Shown: positions 8,897 to 20,008, counted from the stretch's first letter. The stretch is DNA of 64,000 nt from Pseudomonas sp. P5_109 (GCF_034009455.1 NZ_CP125380.1:5913501-5977500), one strand, 5' to 3'. Notes: a model not told the origin generated them from the letters alone. Numbers and translations are program-made.

Positions 8897-9799
8897 TCAA
8901 AGGCGACCGGACAGATCGTCCAGAGCCGCGCGCAAATCCGTGAACTTAAAAGTGAAACCAGCCTGTAACAAACGCACCGGAGTAGCCCGTTGGCCGCCCA
9001 GCAACAACAGCGACAACTCGCCCAGCCCCACCTTCAATGCGAAGGCCGGCATCGGCATGAACGCCGGGCGATGCAGCACGCTGCCCAGCGTCTTGGCAAA
9101 CTCGCGGTTGCGCACCGGTTTGGGCGCGCACGCATTATAAGGACCGCTGGCCTCGTTGCGATGCAGAAGAAAATCAATCAGGGCGATTTGATCGTCGATA
9201 TGAATCCACGGCATCCACTGCCGGCCGTTGCCGATCGGCCCTCCCAGGCCCAGTTTGAACGGCAGTAACAGCCGCGACAAAAAACCGCCCTCGGCCGACA
9301 GCACCAACCCGGTCCGGATGAGAATGACACCAATACCCAGCGCTTCGGCCCGCTGCGCAGTCTCCTCCCAGGCGATGCATAACTGGCTGGCGAAGTCTTC
9401 GCTGATCGGCCCCGAATCTTCGGTCAGCTCACGTTCGCCGCCATCGCCATACCAGCCGACAGCCGAACCGGAAATCAACACCCGGGGTTTCTGCTCGCGA
9501 CTTTCGAGCCACGCCAGCAGCGTTTCGGTGAGGGTGATGCGGCTGCTCCACAACAAGGCTTTACGCTTGTGCGTCCAGGGTCGATCGGCAATCGGTGCTC
9601 CGGCAAGATTGATGACCGCATCCACAGGCTCCTGCCCCAGATCCTCCAGCCGGGCAATTCCACGCACCTGGGCACCACATATTTTCGCGACTTTTTCAGG
9701 CTTGCGACTCCAGACTGTCAGGCGATATCCCTGGCCCGACCAGTGCCGGCAAAGCTGACGTCCTATCAAACCAGTACCGCCGGTCAGCAATATGTGCAT
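8897..9799 (-). CDS. TIGR01777-family epimerase-like protein
   Basis: A 300-residue extended-SDR protein (YfcH/SulA-like). The Rossmann motif is [20 protein letters not shown] at the N-terminus. Later motifs are [32 protein letters not shown] and the C-terminal DUF1731 region ending [12 protein letters not shown]. Members bind NADP(H), but the substrate is not known. It sits upstream of hemH and is divergent from the photolyase-cluster oxidoreductase, so its promoter lies in the same 196-base gap that holds a LitR-type operator. Confidence 0.88.
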   Translation of the reverse strand: MHILLTGGTGLIGRQLCRHWSGQGYRLTVWSRKPEKVAKICGAQVRGIARLEDLGQEPVDAVINLAGAPIADRPWTHKRKALLWSSRITLTETLLAWLESREQKPRVLISGSAVGWYGDGGERELTEDSGPISEDFASQLCIAWEETAQRAEALGIGVILIRTGLVLSAEGGFLSRLLLPFKLGLGGPIGNGRQWMPWIHIDDQIALIDFLLHRNEASGPYNACAPKPVRNREFAKTLGSVLHRPAFMPMPAFALKVGLGELSLLLLGGQRATPVRLLQAGFTFKFTDLRAALDDLSGRL

Positions 9800-9920
9800 G
9801 ACTTCTTCCTCGCGTGGCGTTTTACCCTGTCCATTAGTCTATTTTTATAAGCAGGGATCTTTGGTATCGAGCAGGCTCTATGTTTAACAATAGGCCAAGC
9901 TGTCAGAACGAGAACGCTAA

Positions 9921-10982
<1,062 letters not shown>

Positions 10983-11040
10983 AGAGCATCAATCCGGGCA
11001 AATCGCTGCTGTCGTCATGGGCAGCAGCCGGTCAAAAACC

Positions 11041-11064
11041 TATACATAAAAGTTGACTTGTACA
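11041..11064 (+). promoter_or_regulatory. Candidate LitR-type operator 1 of the photolyase operon
   Basis: A perfect TATACA-N12-TGTACA element. The promoter TTGACT (11053-11058), 16-base spacer, TATGAT (11075-11080) overlaps it: the -35 hexamer lies inside the N12 and the right half-site is in the promoter spacer. Confidence 0.65.
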
Positions 11065-11090
11065 ACTTCGAATCTATGATGAAGTTATCT

Positions 11091-11114
11091 TGTACAGACC
11101 AGATGGTTTGTACA
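11091..11114 (+). promoter_or_regulatory. Candidate LitR-type operator 2 of the photolyase operon
   Basis: A perfect TGTACA-N12-TGTACA element just downstream of the -10 at 11075-11080, covering the likely start of transcription, 22 bases before the DUF523 gene. Confidence 0.65.
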
Positions 11115-11136
11115 GGTTCAGATTCGAGGTGCTCCG

Positions 11137-12096
11137 ATGACCCACGCCCCCGCCAAACCGAAAATCGCCATCAGCGCCTGCCTGATGGGGCTCGACGTGC
11201 GCTACAACGGCGGGCACAAGGAGTCGCGACTGTGCAGCCGTACCCTCACCGATTACTTCGATTTCATCCCGGTCTGCCCGGAAGTGGCCATCGGCCTCGG
11301 CGTACCCCGCCAACCGATTCGGCTGGTGGCTGGTGCAGATCAACCCGAAGCCCTGGGCACCCTCGATCACAACCTTAACGTGACACAACCGCTGGCCACT
11401 TACGGCCGGGACATGGCAACGCATCTGGGGGATATTTGCGGCTATATCTTCATGCACAATTCCCCGTCCTGCGGCCTGGAGCGGGTCAAGGTCTACCACG
11501 CCAACGGCGCACGGGTTGAACGTGGCGGTCGCGGCATCTACGCCCAGGCCTTCTGCCTGCTGCGCCCGGACTTGCCGGTAGAAGAAGACGGCCGGCTCAA
11601 CGATCCGGTGCTGCGGGAAAACTTCCTCACCCGCGTGTTCGCCTACAGCGCCTGGCAGCAGCTACGCGAGGAGGGCCTGACCCGGCACGGTCTCACGGAC
11701 TTTCACTCGCGCTACAAATACCTGCTGATGGCCCACAACCCGGTGCAATACAGAACCCTGGGCCGCCTGCTGGGCAACATGGGCCATGCCGATCCAGAGG
11801 AGCTTGGCCCGCGCTATTTCAGTGAACTGATGTCGGCGCTGAAAAAATGCGCCACCCGCCGCACCCATACCAACGTCCTGCAACACCTCAGTGGCTACCT
11901 GAAACAGGCCATCAGCCGCGAAGACAAGCAGGAAGTGCAGCAAGTGATCAGCCAGTACCGCCTGGGCATCGTGCCGCTGGTGGTACCGCTGACGCTGCTC
12001 AAACATCACTTTCGCCAACACCCCGACCCGTACATCAAACAACAGGTTTACCTGCAACCGCACCCGGAAAATCTCAGTCTGCGAAACGCCATCTAA
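11137..12096 (+). CDS. DUF523 and DUF1722 (YbgA-type) protein
   Basis: A 319-residue two-domain protein. Residues 5-150 are DUF523, with the cysteine motif ISACLMGLDVRYNGG and IFMHNSPSCGLERVKVY. Residues about 190-310 are DUF1722, with FHSRYKYLLMAHNPVQYRTL and PLVVPLTLLKHHFRQ. The fusion is common next to photolyase genes. Its function is unknown; conserved cysteines suggest metal or cluster binding by inference. The TAATG overlap with the next gene shows translational coupling, and two operator-like sites lie upstream. Confidence 0.88.
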   Translation: MTHAPAKPKIAISACLMGLDVRYNGGHKESRLCSRTLTDYFDFIPVCPEVAIGLGVPRQPIRLVAGADQPEALGTLDHNLNVTQPLATYGRDMATHLGDICGYIFMHNSPSCGLERVKVYHANGARVERGGRGIYAQAFCLLRPDLPVEEDGRLNDPVLRENFLTRVFAYSAWQQLREEGLTRHGLTDFHSRYKYLLMAHNPVQYRTLGRLLGNMGHADPEELGPRYFSELMSALKKCATRRTHTNVLQHLSGYLKQAISREDKQEVQQVISQYRLGIVPLVVPLTLLKHHFRQHPDPYIKQQVYLQPHPENLSLRNAI

Positions 12097-13037
12097 TGAA
12101 AAACACACTCGACACCAGCGCCCGCGAAGACCTCGGCGATGACTTTAAAAAGGCGCTGGATGAAGGCTGGCTACCGATCCGTGAAGTGGCGCGGCAAACC
12201 GGCGTCAATGCCGTGACCCTGCGCGCCTGGGAGCGCCGCTATGGTCTGATCGTGCCGCATCGCACGCCCAAGGGGCATCGGCTGTTCTCGGTCGAGCATG
12301 TACAACGCATCCAGGCGATCCTCACTTGGCTCAACCGTGGCGTTGCCGTCAGCCAGGTCAAGCAATTGCTCGACACACCGCAAGCCTTCAGCGAGTCCGT
12401 CGACAACGATTGGCACATCTTGCTGCAAACATTGCTGCAGGCGGTCAGCGGGCTGCAGGAGCGCGCCCTGGATGACAGCGTCAATCAAGCCATGGCGCTG
12501 TATCCGCCGCGCACCCTGTGCGAGCGATTGCTGATGCCCTTGCTGGCCACTCTGGAGCAACGCTGGCAAGGCCAGTTCGGAGCGCAGATGGAACGGGGCT
12601 TTTTTTGTGCCTGGCTACGCAGCAAATTCGGCGCACGTATCTACCATAACAATCGTCAGTTGCGCACCGCGCCGCTGCTGTTGATCAACCACTCGGACCT
12701 GCCCATGGAGCCGCATCTGTGGCTCACGGCCTGGTTGATCAGTAGCGCGGATTGCCCGGTGGAGGTCTTCGACGGGCCGCTGCCTGTCGGCGAACTGGCA
12801 TTGGCGGTGGAACTGCTGCAACCCCGCGGGGTTCTGCTGTACTCAAGCAAGGCCATGAACCTGGCGCAACTGGTGAAACTTTTCAAAGGTGTCAGTTGCC
12901 CAAAAATGATTGCCGGACCAACGGTATGCATCCACCAGACCGAGTTGTCCGCAAGTACTTCCGAGATCGCTGATTTGTACCTGGCCGAAGATCCGTTGTC
13001 GGCACACCAGGCACTCGTTCAGTGCGGGCTGATTTGA
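12096..13037 (+). CDS. MerR/LitR-family transcriptional regulator
   Basis: A 313-residue regulator. The N-terminal winged helix is LPIREVARQTGVNAVTLRAW, then ERRYGLIVPHRTPKGHRLFS. The C-terminal 180 residues resemble the cobalamin-binding region of LitR/CarH light sensors, but I see no E/DxHxxG histidine motif, so it is probably of the class II type that does not bind B12. Such proteins in P. putida control light-induced genes with a LOV-protein partner (from memory). It overlaps the preceding stop by one base and abuts phr, and probably controls its own operon through the TGTACA sites. Confidence 0.8.
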   Translation: MKNTLDTSAREDLGDDFKKALDEGWLPIREVARQTGVNAVTLRAWERRYGLIVPHRTPKGHRLFSVEHVQRIQAILTWLNRGVAVSQVKQLLDTPQAFSESVDNDWHILLQTLLQAVSGLQERALDDSVNQAMALYPPRTLCERLLMPLLATLEQRWQGQFGAQMERGFFCAWLRSKFGARIYHNNRQLRTAPLLLINHSDLPMEPHLWLTAWLISSADCPVEVFDGPLPVGELALAVELLQPRGVLLYSSKAMNLAQLVKLFKGVSCPKMIAGPTVCIHQTELSASTSEIADLYLAEDPLSAHQALVQCGLI

Positions 13038-14501
13038 ATGAATCGCGTGGATACCAAAATGCAATTGATCTGGCTGCGCAGCGACTTGCGTCTACATGAC
13101 AACACCGCCCTCTCGGCCGCCGCGGCTCGCGGCCCCTGCGCGGCGGTGTATCTGCTCAGCCCGGAACAATGGCTGGAACACGACGACGCGCCCTGCAAAG
13201 TGGACTTCTGGCTGCGTAACCTGCGCGCGTTGAGCCGCGAACTGGGTCAATTGAACATTCCGCTTCTGATCCGCCGGGCACCGCGCTGGGAGGACGCGCC
13301 AGGCGTACTGCTGGACCTGTGCCGGCAGTGGCAGGTCGACGCGCTGTACCTCAACGAGGAATACGGCATTCATGAATCCCGTCGCGATGCAGCGGTCACC
13401 CGGACGCTCGGGGCCGAAGGCATCGAGGTTCACCGCTACCTCGATCAATTGCTGTTCAAGCCCGGTAGTGTGCTGACCCGGACCGGCACTTACTTTCAGG
13501 TCTTCAGCCAGTTCCGCAAGGTCTGCTACGAACGACTGCACCACTCGCTGCCCAGCCTGGTCCGCGCACCGCAAAAACAAGCGCCGCTGAACATTGCCAG
13601 CGATGCGATCCCCGCAAGTATCGAGGGTTTCGCAACACCCGATGACAACCTGCGCAAGCTGTGGCCGGCGGGCGAAGCCGAAGCCCGGCATCGCCTCGAC
13701 CGTTTTGCCGATGCGCAGATCGATCACTATCAAGGCGAACGCGACTTCCCGGCAAAACCCGGCACCAGTCAGCTCTCGGCCTATCTGGCCGCCGGGGTGA
13801 TCTCTCCCCGTCAATGCCTGCACGCCGCGTTGAACAGCAATCAGGGCGAATTCGAAAGCGGCAACACCGGTGCCGTCACCTGGATCAACGAGCTGTTGTG
13901 GCGCGAGTTCTACAAACACATCCTGGTGGGCTACCCACGGGTGTCCCGGCACCGCGCGTTTCGCCCGGAAACCGAAGCACTGGCCTGGCGCGATGCCCCC
14001 GAAGAACTGGCCGCCTGGCAACAGGCGCGCACCGGCTTGCCGATCATCGACGCCGCCATGCGCCAACTGCTGGCAACCGGCTGGATGCACAACCGCCTGC
14101 GCATGGTGGTGGCGATGTTCCTGACTAAAAACCTGCTGATCGACTGGCGCGAAGGCGAACGCTTTTTCATGCGCCACCTGATCGATGGCGACCTGGCGGC
14201 CAACAACGGTGGCTGGCAGTGGAGTTCCTCCACCGGCACCGACTCGGCGCCTTACTTCCGGATTTTCAACCCGTTGAGCCAGTCGGAAAAATTCGATCCC
14301 GACGGCATATTCATCAAACACTGGCTGCCGGAGCTGGCAGGGCTGAACAAAAAAGACCTGCACAACCCGGCCAATCTCGGCGGCCTGTTCGGTGTGGTGG
14401 ATTACCCCTCACCGATCGTCGATTTGAGTAGCTCGCGTGCGCGCGCGTTGACGGCATTCAAAAACCTGCCCTCGCGGCAATACGCCGCCGTCGGGTCATG
14501 A
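13038..14501 (+). CDS. phrB: Deoxyribodipyrimidine photo-lyase
   Basis: A 487-residue FAD enzyme that splits UV-induced cyclobutane pyrimidine dimers using blue light. The N-terminal antenna domain begins MQLIWLRSDLRLHDN (residue 8 on), and the FAD-binding region includes GTSQLSAYLAAGVISPRQCL and NNGGWQWSSSTGTDSAPYFR. The ATG at 13038 directly follows the regulator's stop; a second in-frame ATG lies 21 bases later and may be the true start. It is the third gene of a four- or five-gene operon. Confidence 0.95.
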   Translation: MNRVDTKMQLIWLRSDLRLHDNTALSAAAARGPCAAVYLLSPEQWLEHDDAPCKVDFWLRNLRALSRELGQLNIPLLIRRAPRWEDAPGVLLDLCRQWQVDALYLNEEYGIHESRRDAAVTRTLGAEGIEVHRYLDQLLFKPGSVLTRTGTYFQVFSQFRKVCYERLHHSLPSLVRAPQKQAPLNIASDAIPASIEGFATPDDNLRKLWPAGEAEARHRLDRFADAQIDHYQGERDFPAKPGTSQLSAYLAAGVISPRQCLHAALNSNQGEFESGNTGAVTWINELLWREFYKHILVGYPRVSRHRAFRPETEALAWRDAPEELAAWQQARTGLPIIDAAMRQLLATGWMHNRLRMVVAMFLTKNLLIDWREGERFFMRHLIDGDLAANNGGWQWSSSTGTDSAPYFRIFNPLSQSEKFDPDGIFIKHWLPELAGLNKKDLHNPANLGGLFGVVDYPSPIVDLSSSRARALTAFKNLPSRQYAAVGS

Positions 14502-14602
14502 GTTATCGCCACCGGGATCACCTCGATGCCGGGGCTCTGCTTTATGAACATTTACCCATGTTGGGCCCGGTCGTTGCCCGGCTGAAAAGGAGATTTGAAT
14601 GA
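14498..14602 (+). CDS. 34-residue ORF coupled between phrB and the SDR gene
   Basis: The ATG overlaps the phrB stop (ATGA at 14498-14501) and its TGA overlaps the SDR start (ATGA at 14599-14602). The peptide begins MSYRHRDHLDAGALLYEHLP and ends with a basic RLKRRFE. Both overlaps are of the translational-coupling kind, and it leaves no gap in the operon. It may be a genuine small protein, the remnant of a longer gene (some relatives have an extra gene here), or a passage that carries ribosomes to the SDR start. No family is recognised. Confidence 0.45.
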   Translation: MSYRHRDHLDAGALLYEHLPMLGPVVARLKRRFE

Positions 14603-15381
14603 GTCGTACACCCGCACGACGATACTGGCTGACCGGCGCCAGCAGTGGCATCGGAGCCGCCCTGGCCGAAGAAATCCTGAAAACCGGCGCGCACCTGGCG
14701 GTCAGTTCACGCACGGTGGCACCACTGAAGGACTTGTCGCTACGTTATCCGGGACAGGTGCTGGTGGTCGCCGGCGACCTGACCAACAGCCAGACCGTGC
14801 GTGAGATCGGCGAGCAGATTGCCGAGGACTGGGGCTCGCTGGACACCGTGATACTCAACGCAGGCACCAGTGAGTACGTGGATGCCAAACAGTTCGACGC
14901 GTCGATTGTCGAGCATGTGGTGCGCACTAACCTGTTGGCCAGCAGCTATTGCATCGAAGCCGCCTTGCCCTTGCTGCGGGCCGGCACCGCACCGCATATG
15001 GTGGCCATGGCCAGTACGGTGACTTACCTGCCGCTGCCCAAGGCAGAAGCGTACGGCACCGCGAAGGCCGGGCTGCGTTATCTGCTCGAATCCCTGCGCA
15101 TCGACCTGGCCCCGGAAGGCATAGAACTCACGGTGATCAGCCCCGGCTTTGTCGAAACGCCGCTGACGGAGAAAAACGACTTCTCCATGCCATTGAGCTG
15201 GCCGGTGGAAAAAGCCGCACGGCACATCTTCGAAAAACTCAGGGAACGCCCGCTGGAAATCGTTTTCCCGGCAGCGTTCATGGCTGCCCTCTGGCCGCTC
15301 TCCAAACGGCCGAACCGAGTGAAACTTGAGATCGGCAAACGCGTGTCGCGCAGCCAGCCACCGATCAAGGATCAACCCTGA
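14599..15381 (+). CDS. SDR-family NAD(P)-dependent oxidoreductase
   Basis: A 260-residue short-chain dehydrogenase. The cofactor loop is TGASSGIG at residues 12-19, NAG follows near residue 92, and the catalytic Ser/Tyr/Lys set is visible as MASTVTYLPLP and AYGTAKAG (Tyr about 152, Lys about 156). AAAGGAGA precedes the start. Its place in the photolyase operon, where other pseudomonads carry lipid-modifying genes, suggests a light-stress role by inference. The substrate cannot be read from the sequence. Confidence 0.88.
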   Translation: MSRTPARRYWLTGASSGIGAALAEEILKTGAHLAVSSRTVAPLKDLSLRYPGQVLVVAGDLTNSQTVREIGEQIAEDWGSLDTVILNAGTSEYVDAKQFDASIVEHVVRTNLLASSYCIEAALPLLRAGTAPHMVAMASTVTYLPLPKAEAYGTAKAGLRYLLESLRIDLAPEGIELTVISPGFVETPLTEKNDFSMPLSWPVEKAARHIFEKLRERPLEIVFPAAFMAALWPLSKRPNRVKLEIGKRVSRSQPPIKDQP

Positions 15382-15480
15382 AAGTCGCCAGCATCGGCGG
15401 CGGCATCCCTGACGCTCCGATACGTGAGCGTCCGTCAGACCTTTCACACAGCACCCGGTGACTGCCTTACACTGCGCGCC

Positions 15481-15786
15481 ATGAAAACCATCCCCCTTAC
15501 GCAAATCGCGGAGCCCGCGGTCACGTGCTCGACCTGCGCAGCCTGCTGCTGTCAGCTTGAAGTCATGCTGATCACCGACACGGGTGTGCCTGAACGGTTC
15601 ATCGATACCGATGACTGGGGCGGGGAAGTCATGCTGCGCCTGGATGACGGCTGGTGTGCCGCACTGGATCGCAACACGATGATGTGCACCATCTACGAAA
15701 AACGCCCGCTGATCTGCCGGGAATTCGAGATGGGCGCACCGGAGTGCATCGACGAACGCCAGGGAATTTCGACGGCGTATCGCTGA
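15481..15786 (+). CDS. YkgJ-family cysteine-cluster protein
   Basis: A 101-residue protein with the zinc/iron-chelating cysteine cluster CSTCAACCCQL near residue 16 and the second half CTIYEKRPLICREFEMGAPEC. This is the YkgJ/CxxCxxCC family, thought to bind a metal. The start at 15481 is chosen because the 19-residue extension upstream is not conserved-looking and has no ribosome site. It lies 99 bases after the SDR and may have its own promoter. Role unknown. Confidence 0.82.
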   Translation: MKTIPLTQIAEPAVTCSTCAACCCQLEVMLITDTGVPERFIDTDDWGGEVMLRLDDGWCAALDRNTMMCTIYEKRPLICREFEMGAPECIDERQGISTAYR

Positions 15787-15810
15787 TTTCAGAATCACCC
15801 AGGAACAAAC

Positions 15811-15900
15811 GTGGTAGCGGGCTTGCTCGCGAAGGCGGCGTGTCAGTCAACAGGGATGTTGAATGTTCCACCGCTTTCGTGAGCAAGCCCGCCCCCCACA
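15811..15900. repeat. Paired REP palindromes, imperfect
   Basis: GTGGTAGCGGGCTTGCTCGC at 15811 and a mismatched complement ending at 15900, between convergent ykgJ and pagL. Confidence 0.75.
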
Positions 15901-15918
15901 TTGGTGTGTATTCAGCAG

Positions 15919-16437
15919 TTACAACGGCAACGTGTAATGCAGCGAGTAGCTTTCTACGCCGTCGTTGGAACTGGCGAGGCCGGCGTTGGAATAGTGCGTC
16001 GCGCGGATCCCGACCTCATGGCCGCCATTGAAGCGCAGGCCAAAACCGAAACGGTCTTCGAACTGGAAAGCACCGCCGATGTTGTTGTCTTCGAGTCGGG
16101 TATTGGAGAACACCGCCACGCCGATGCCTGCTTCAACGTACGGTTTGACGTTCTGGCCGGCGAATTCATAAACGAACACCGGGGAGAACGACAGGCTGTT
16201 GTTGCTCGAAGTCTTGTCACCTTCCCAGTAGGTGTAGGCGCCGCTCCAGTAGCCGGTCAGACGACCCACGTCACTCTGCCACCAGCTCTGGTCCCAATCG
16301 AATTGCATGCCCAGTCGATATGTCATGGTCGAATCGCTGGTCTGACCAACCGCGAACTCCACACCTGCCGCCTGCGCAGTAAAGGTGTGCCCCATTAATG
16401 CGGCCGCAATCGCGGCCAAGCAGAATAGTCGCTTCAC
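15919..16437 (-). CDS. pagL: Lipid A 3-O-deacylase
   Basis: A 172-residue outer-membrane beta-barrel that removes the 3-position acyl chain of lipid A. A GTG start at 16437 is chosen: AAGGAAG lies six bases upstream and the protein then begins with a normal signal peptide (VKRLFCLAAIAAALM, cleavage after AQA). The catalytic His-Ser pair is in GIRATHYSNAGL near the end, followed by the barrel-closing SYSLHYTLPL. The P. aeruginosa enzyme is the same size. PhoP-type control is known there, but no PhoP box was evident here. Confidence 0.9.
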   Translation of the reverse strand: MKRLFCLAAIAAALMGHTFTAQAAGVEFAVGQTSDSTMTYRLGMQFDWDQSWWQSDVGRLTGYWSGAYTYWEGDKTSSNNSLSFSPVFVYEFAGQNVKPYVEAGIGVAVFSNTRLEDNNIGGAFQFEDRFGFGLRFNGGHEVGIRATHYSNAGLASSNDGVESYSLHYTLPL

Positions 16438-16561
16438 TAGAAACTTCCTTTTCCGAACGATTTCGTATGGTTTTTTTGTTACCAAGCCCTGCGAAACTAT
16501 AGAAGTCAGCGATTTATCAGAAGTTCACTCCGATTTTTCGTACTCCCCCCCGGACAGGCTT

Positions 16562-17353
16562 CTACCTGTTGAAGCTTCGCACAACGCCAGCGGTATTCCA
16601 CAGTATCGGCAAGATATTTCTGAAATGAAGCGGATCGGCACTGGTCCAGAACTGCGCTTCACGGGCCGGCCCCTCGGCGAGCAGCTCGCCTTCGGCCAAA
16701 AGCCGCTGGAGTTGCCGCGCGACGGCGGCACCGGTGTCGATCAGGCTGATGTTCTCGGGGATCATCTGCCGCAGCATCGGCTTGAGAAAGGGGTAATGGG
16801 TGCAACCGAGAATGATCGTGTCGGCGCCAGCCGCCAGCAATGGCTCGACATATCCGGCCAGCAACTGACGCAAGGCGGGACTGTGCAGGTCGCCGTTTTC
16901 AATCAGCTCAACCAGCCCCGGACAAGGCTGGGTGATGACCCGCACATCGGTGGCAAACCGATCAAGCAACGCGGCGAACTTGGCGCTCTGCAAGGTGCCG
17001 GTGGTGGCCAGCACCCCCACCACGCCGCTGCGGGTGGCGGCGGCGGCAGGCTTGACCGCCGGCTCCATGCCGACGATGGGCCATTCTGGATAGTCGCGAC
17101 GCAAGTCGGCGACGCCAGCCACCGTGGCCGTGTTGCAGGCGAGCACCAGGGCCTTGGCGCCCTGCTGCTGAAAGAAGTCGGCCATCACGCTGCAACGCTG
17201 CTGGATAAACTCCGGGGTTTTCTCGCCATAGGGAACATTCCCGCAATCGGCGACATACAACAGAGATTCATTGGGCAGCAAACGCTGGATCTCGGCCAGT
17301 ACCGAGAGCCCGCCGACACCGGAGTCGAACACGCCAATCGGCGCTTCACGCAT
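16562..17353 (-). CDS. murI: Glutamate racemase
   Basis: A 263-residue cofactor-independent racemase supplying D-glutamate for peptidoglycan. It begins [20 protein letters not shown]. The two catalytic cysteines are in [13 protein letters not shown] and [14 protein letters not shown]. The start at 17353 overlaps the moeB stop by eight bases, consistent with coupling; a longer frame to 17404 lies wholly inside moeB. It is the last gene of the hemA-prfA-prmC-moeB-murI run. Confidence 0.96.
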   Translation of the reverse strand: MREAPIGVFDSGVGGLSVLAEIQRLLPNESLLYVADCGNVPYGEKTPEFIQQRCSVMADFFQQQGAKALVLACNTATVAGVADLRRDYPEWPIVGMEPAVKPAAAATRSGVVGVLATTGTLQSAKFAALLDRFATDVRVITQPCPGLVELIENGDLHSPALRQLLAGYVEPLLAAGADTIILGCTHYPFLKPMLRQMIPENISLIDTGAAVARQLQRLLAEGELLAEGPAREAQFWTSADPLHFRNILPILWNTAGVVRSFNR

Positions 17354-18101
17354 TTTTTGACCCACAGACGCTGCAACCCGGATCGCGCTTGACCCGCAAC
17401 TCACGGAAGCGTGTACCCAAGGCGTCGATCAACAGCAGGCGCCCCACCAGCGGCTCACCGAATCCGGCCAGCAACTTCAGCGCTTCAAGCGCTTGCAGAC
17501 TGCCGACCAACCCCACCAGCGGCCCGACCACGCCGGCCTCGCTACAGGTCAGTTCGGCTTCGCTGCCGTGCCCATATAAACAGTGGTAGCACGGGCTCTC
17601 TGGGCGACGCGGATCGAACACCGACAGTTGCCCTTCAAGGCGAATCGCTGCGCCGCTGACCAAGGGTTTGCCGGACGCCACACAAGCGGCATTAACCGCT
17701 TCACGGGTGGAGAAATTGTCGGAGCAATCGAGCACCAGATCCACCCCGGTCACCACGGCGGCCAGGGAATCTTCGTCCAGCGCCGCACGATGGGCGATCA
17801 GTTGAATTTCAGGATTGATCGCGCTCAGGCGCTTGAGCGCCGAATCGACCTTGGTCATGCCGACGCTGTCGGTGTCGTGAATGATCTGGCGTTGCAGGTT
17901 GGTCAGGTCGACGGTGTCGAAGTCCGCCAGATGCAATTGGCCAACACCGGCGGCGGCGAGGTACAGCGCCACCGGCGCGCCGAGGCCACCGAGACCGACG
18001 ATCAATACGCGACTCTCCTTGAGCCGCAACTGACCGTCGATATCGATGTGTTGCAGCAGAATCTGCCGGCTGTAACGCAGCAACTCCTGATCATTCAGCA
18101 C
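17346..18101 (-). CDS. moeB: Molybdopterin-synthase adenylyltransferase
   Basis: A 251-residue ThiF/E1-like enzyme that adenylates the C-terminus of MoaD (or a ThiS-type sulfur carrier). The nucleotide-binding motif is [20 protein letters not shown]. The zinc site is made of SPCYHCLYG and PGCSVCG. The length equals that of E. coli MoeB. It overlaps both prmC (7 bases) and murI (8 bases). The prfA-prmC-moeB order is common in proteobacteria. Confidence 0.94.
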   Translation of the reverse strand: MLNDQELLRYSRQILLQHIDIDGQLRLKESRVLIVGLGGLGAPVALYLAAAGVGQLHLADFDTVDLTNLQRQIIHDTDSVGMTKVDSALKRLSAINPEIQLIAHRAALDEDSLAAVVTGVDLVLDCSDNFSTREAVNAACVASGKPLVSGAAIRLEGQLSVFDPRRPESPCYHCLYGHGSEAELTCSEAGVVGPLVGLVGSLQALEALKLLAGFGEPLVGRLLLIDALGTRFRELRVKRDPGCSVCGSKNA

Positions 18102-18925
18102 GGCAGGCGCCCCAGACTGATGCGTTGATGACCGCCCAGATCGGTGCGGCTGTGGACTTCCTCAAAACCACGGGTCAGCAGTAAATCGCGAACTGCCCCG
18201 GCCTGATCATAGCCATGTTCGAGCATCAGCCAACCGCCTGCGTGCAGATGGTCTGGCGCCTGGGCGACGATCAGGCGCAGATCGTCGAGCCCGTCGACGC
18301 CGGCCACCAGGGCGCTGGCCGGCTCGAAGCGCACATCGCCCTCGACCAGATGCGGATCGGCCGCTGCGATATACGGCGGGTTGCTGATGATCAGTTGAAA
18401 ACGCTGACCTTCCAGGGCGCTGAACCAATGGCTGCTCAGTACATGGGCGTTGTTCAGGTGCAGGCGCTGGCGATTGCGCTCGGCCAGGGCCACGGCTTCC
18501 AGCACTCGATCCACCGCAGTGACGCTCCACGCCGGACGCTCGCTGGCCAACGCCAGGGCAATCGCACCGCTGCCGGTGCCGAGGTCGAGCACCTTGGCCG
18601 GGGTGGCCGGCAACAATTCCAGCGCAGCCTCCACCAGCAGTTCGGTGTCGGGGCGCGGGATCAGCGTGTGCGGTGCCACTTCCAGATCCAGCTTCCAGAA
18701 ACCCTGCTGGCCGAGTATGTAGGCCACCGGCTCACCGCCGCGGCGGCGCTGCAAATACTCGGCGAACGTCAGCGCCGCGTCGCTCGGCACGATGCGTTCC
18801 GGCCAGGTGTGCAGGAAGCTGCGGGACTTGCCCAACGCCGCCGCCAGCAGCAATTCGGCATCCAGACGCGCCGTCGGCGAGTCGGGTAGATCGGCGGCAC
18901 GCAACAAACTGGCAATGATCGTCAT
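18095..18925 (-). CDS. prmC: Release factor glutamine methyltransferase
   Basis: A 276-residue SAM-dependent enzyme that methylates the glutamine of the GGQ motif in RF1 and RF2. The SAM site is VLDLGTGSGAIALALASERP and the substrate-binding signature is IISNPPYIAAADPHL. It starts immediately after the prfA stop and so is made together with its substrate RF1. The N-terminal helical domain (about residues 1-85) is present at full length. Confidence 0.96.
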   Translation of the reverse strand: MTIIASLLRAADLPDSPTARLDAELLLAAALGKSRSFLHTWPERIVPSDAALTFAEYLQRRRGGEPVAYILGQQGFWKLDLEVAPHTLIPRPDTELLVEAALELLPATPAKVLDLGTGSGAIALALASERPAWSVTAVDRVLEAVALAERNRQRLHLNNAHVLSSHWFSALEGQRFQLIISNPPYIAAADPHLVEGDVRFEPASALVAGVDGLDDLRLIVAQAPDHLHAGGWLMLEHGYDQAGAVRDLLLTRGFEEVHSRTDLGGHQRISLGRLPC

Positions 18926-20008
18926 TTACTCACCTATCGCCGCCAGTTGATCGGCCTGATACTCGGCCAACAACGGCTCGATCACCGCATCGACACCGCC
19001 GGCGAGGATCTCGTCGAGGGAATACAAGGTCAGGTTGACCCGGTGGTCGGTGACCCGGCCCTGGGCAAAGTTATACGTGCGGATACGCTCGGAGCGATCA
19101 CCGGAACCGACCAGCAACTTGCGTTCACTGGCGATGGCGTTAGCCGCGGCGGAGGTCTGCTGATCGTTCAGCTTGGCCGACAACCAGGACATCGCCCGGG
19201 CGCGGTTCTTGTGCTGCGAACGTTCTTCCTGGCACTCGACCACGATGCCGGACGGCAAGTGCGTGATACGGATCGCCGAGTCGGTCTTGTTGACGTGCTG
19301 GCCACCGGCGCCGGAGGAGCGATAGGTATCGACGCGCAGGTCGGCCGGGTTGATCTCGATGGCCTCCTGTTCGTCCGGCTCGGGCAATACCGCCACGGTG
19401 CAGGCCGACGTGTGGATGCGGCCCTGGGATTCAGTCGCCGGAACCCGCTGCACGCGGTGCGCGCCGGATTCGAACTTCAGCTTGCCGTAGACGTTGTCGC
19501 CCTCGACCCGGGCAATCACCTCTTTATAGCCGCCATGCTCACCCTCGTTTTCCGAGAGGATCTCCACCCGCCAGCCACGCCGCTCGGCGTAACGCGAATA
19601 CATGCGGAACAGGTCACCGGAGAAAATCGCCGCTTCGTCACCGCCGGTGCCGGCGCGGATTTCGAGGAACACGTTGCGCCCGTCGTTCGGATCCTTGGGC
19701 AGCAGCATGCGTTGCAGGTCGGCTTCGAGCGTAACCAGGCGCTCCTTGGCCTCGCGGACTTCTTCCACGGCCATTTCACGCATGTCCGGGTCGCTGTCCT
19801 TGAGCAGTGCCTGGGCACCTTCGAGGTCATCCTGCACTTTCAGCAGCTCTTTATAGGTGCCCACGATCGGTTCAACTTCCGCGTACTCCTTGGAATAGGT
19901 GCGGAACTTGTTCTGATCGGAAATGACCTCGCCATCGCCCAGCAGGGCGGTCAATTCCTCGAAACGGTCCTGGAGAATATCCAGCTTATTGAGCAGTGAC
20001 GCTTTCAT
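18926..20008 (-). CDS. prfA: Peptide chain release factor 1
   Basis: A 360-residue class I release factor reading UAA and UAG. The codon-recognition tripeptide PAT is in [12 protein letters not shown], which marks RF1 rather than RF2, and the catalytic GGQ is in [15 protein letters not shown] near residue 233. The length matches E. coli RF1. ATGA overlap with the hemA stop couples it to heme precursor synthesis genes, the classic hemA-prfA arrangement. Confidence 0.97.
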   Translation of the reverse strand: MKASLLNKLDILQDRFEELTALLGDGEVISDQNKFRTYSKEYAEVEPIVGTYKELLKVQDDLEGAQALLKDSDPDMREMAVEEVREAKERLVTLEADLQRMLLPKDPNDGRNVFLEIRAGTGGDEAAIFSGDLFRMYSRYAERRGWRVEILSENEGEHGGYKEVIARVEGDNVYGKLKFESGAHRVQRVPATESQGRIHTSACTVAVLPEPDEQEAIEINPADLRVDTYRSSGAGGQHVNKTDSAIRITHLPSGIVVECQEERSQHKNRARAMSWLSAKLNDQQTSAAANAIASERKLLVGSGDRSERIRTYNFAQGRVTDHRVNLTLYSLDEILAGGVDAVIEPLLAEYQADQLAAIGE

